Source of the DNA: Candidatus Omnitrophota bacterium
Lineage (GTDB): Bacteria > Omnitrophota > 4484-213
Assembly: GCA_030639955.1 (NCBI GenBank)
Contig: DAOWKH010000081.1
Location: forward strand, 1-6,714
Length of the DNA: 6,714 nt
Direction of reading: 5' to 3'
The translations under genes were made by a program, and so were the position numbers. The notes under the pieces were generated by a model. It was not told the origin of the DNA and did no database searches. It worked only from the letters and a program-made list of their open reading frames with translations. This document shows positions 5,868 to 6,714 of the stretch, piece by piece (positions within the stretch are counted from its first letter, which is position 1; each line of letters opens with the position of its first letter).

Positions 5868-6011
5868 TTGAATTAATTGTTGGGTTAAGCGACAAAGGGC
5901 TTATAGTGGATGATTTGGTATCAGAAGGCGATGAAGGACGCGGTTAGCAGCGATATGCTCTGGGGAGATGCCAACAATCTTTGATCCAGAGATTTCCGAA
6001 TGGGGAAACCC

Positions 6012-6030
6012 CCCCGACGTAACGTCGGGG
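6012..6030 (+). repeat. CCCCGAC...GTCGGGG hairpin in 23S variable helix (copy a)
   Basis: A 19-base palindrome CCCCGACGTAACGTCGGGG. It takes the place of the E. coli AGTGTGTTTCGACACACT hairpin right after GGGGAAACCC, so it is a native helix position, but 17 of 19 bases are identical to the hairpin at 6156-6174. Confidence 0.65.
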
Positions 6031-6155
6031 ATATTTATCTGAATAAAATAGGGTAAATAGGCGAACCCGGAGAATTGAACCATCTTAGTATCCGGAGGAA
6101 AAGAAAACAATTGTGATTCCTTAAGTAGCGGCGAGCGAAAGAGGAGAAGCCTAAA

Positions 6156-6174
6156 CCCCGACATTACGTCGGGG
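6156..6174 (+). repeat. CCCCGAC...GTCGGGG hairpin in 23S variable helix (copy b)
   Basis: CCCCGACATTACGTCGGGG differs from copy a at only two positions, both in the central loop. It sits where Bacillus-type 23S has the CAAGAGGCTTGCCTCTTG hairpin, behind AAGCCTAAA and before GGTCGTGGGAC. Confidence 0.65.
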
Positions 6175-6358
6175 GGTCGTGGGACTGTAATATGGGATAT
6201 GAATGGATAGTTGAACTGGCTGGAAAGTCAGGCCAAAGAAAGTGATAGCCTTGTAAGCAAAATCCTGAAGTACCCTAACAGTATCCCAAGTACTACGCGA
6301 TAAGTGGAACCGCGTAGGAATTTGCCTCAACCATGAGGTAAGGCTAAATACTCTCTGA

Positions 6359-6390
<32 letters not shown>

Positions 6391-6456
6391 ACTGAAAAGA
6401 ACCCCGGGAGGGGAGTGAAATAGAACCTGAAACTGTAGGCCTACAAGCGGTCGGAG

Positions 6457-6484
6457 CTCCGCCATTTCGCAAGAAATGGCGGGG
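6457..6484 (+). repeat. Enlarged 12-bp GNRA hairpin in 23S, TCCGCC type
   Basis: CTCCGCCATTTC (6457-6468), GCAA tetraloop (6469-6472) and GAAATGGCGGGG (6473-6484) form a 12-bp stem with one T-G wobble. E. coli has only about 14 bases here (CACGCTTAGGCGTG), so the helix is about twice as long. The TCCGCC/GGCGG arms match the intergenic palindromes at 5488 and 5706. Confidence 0.6.
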
Positions 6485-6540
6485 TGACGGCGTGCCTTTT
6501 GTATAATGAACCGGCGAGTTATTGTATATAGCGAGGTTAA

Positions 6541-6556
6541 CCCCGATAAATCGGGG
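6541..6556 (+). repeat. CCCCGAT-AA-ATCGGGG hairpin in 23S (copy c)
   Basis: A 16-base palindrome following GCGAGGTTAA, where E. coli has the shorter CCGAATAGGGG. It shares the CCCCGA/TCGGGG arms with copies a and b. Confidence 0.55.
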
Positions 6557-6645
6557 GAAGCCATAGCGAAAGCGAGTCTGAATAGGGCGATAAGTTATAT
6601 GCATTAGACCCGAAACTGAGTGATCTATCCATGGCCAGGTTGAAC

Positions 6646-6661
6646 CCCGAGTAACATCGGG
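6646..6661 (+). repeat. CCCGA-GTAACA-TCGGG hairpin in 23S (copy d)
   Basis: The GTAACA loop is the conserved 23S loop (E. coli GTTGGGTAACACTAAC), but the stem is CCCGA/TCGGG. As loop and position are native, only the stem resembles the other copies; compensatory change is the simplest explanation. Confidence 0.5.
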
Positions 6662-6714
6662 AGGAGGACCGAACCAGTGTAGGTTGAAAACTGCTTGGAT
6701 GAGCTGTGGATAGG

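Overview
The window (6,714 bp) looks like a chromosomal piece of a moderately AT-rich, uncultured-type bacterium. The tRNA-Thr/tuf/rpmG cluster, a 23S rRNA gene and good Shine-Dalgarno sites are all bacterial. The FIST protein, the GGDDF-type GGDEF protein and intergenic AT-rich and palindromic repeats recall genomes of candidate phyla such as Omnitrophota. That placement is only an impression; the 23S segment would settle it.

Left part (1-3928), all on the + strand: the 3' nine-tenths of a WbpA-like nucleotide-sugar dehydrogenase (probably UDP-GlcNAc 6-dehydrogenase); one base later a FIST-domain sensory protein; then, after about 140 bp of AT-rich repeats, a membrane-anchored coiled-coil/GAF/GGDEF protein with a non-canonical GGDDF active-site loop. 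Together they suggest surface-polysaccharide precursor synthesis next to a ligand-sensing and nucleotide-signalling pair.

Right part (3939-6714): a strong sigma-70-type promoter (TTGACA, 16 bp, TATACT) leads into tRNA-Thr(GGT), tuf (EF-Tu), tRNA-Tyr(GTA), rpmG (ribosomal protein L33) and then the 5' 830 bp of a 23S rRNA gene. No 16S rRNA gene precedes the 23S. A boxA-like antitermination site lies just before it. No convincing second promoter is visible, so the 23S may be transcribed with the translation genes; an assembly join in the repeat-rich spacer is the main alternative.

There is no obvious defence system, mobile element gene or CRISPR array. The most unusual signal is a set of small palindromes. 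A TCCGCC/GGCGGA hairpin sits directly at the 3' end of tRNA-Tyr and again after rpmG, and its stem recurs in an enlarged 23S helix. A CCCCGA/TCGGGG hairpin makes up four separate variable helices of the 23S gene. A third element, GAGCGAAGYGARGGA-like, lies right in front of two start codons and supplies their Shine-Dalgarno sequences.
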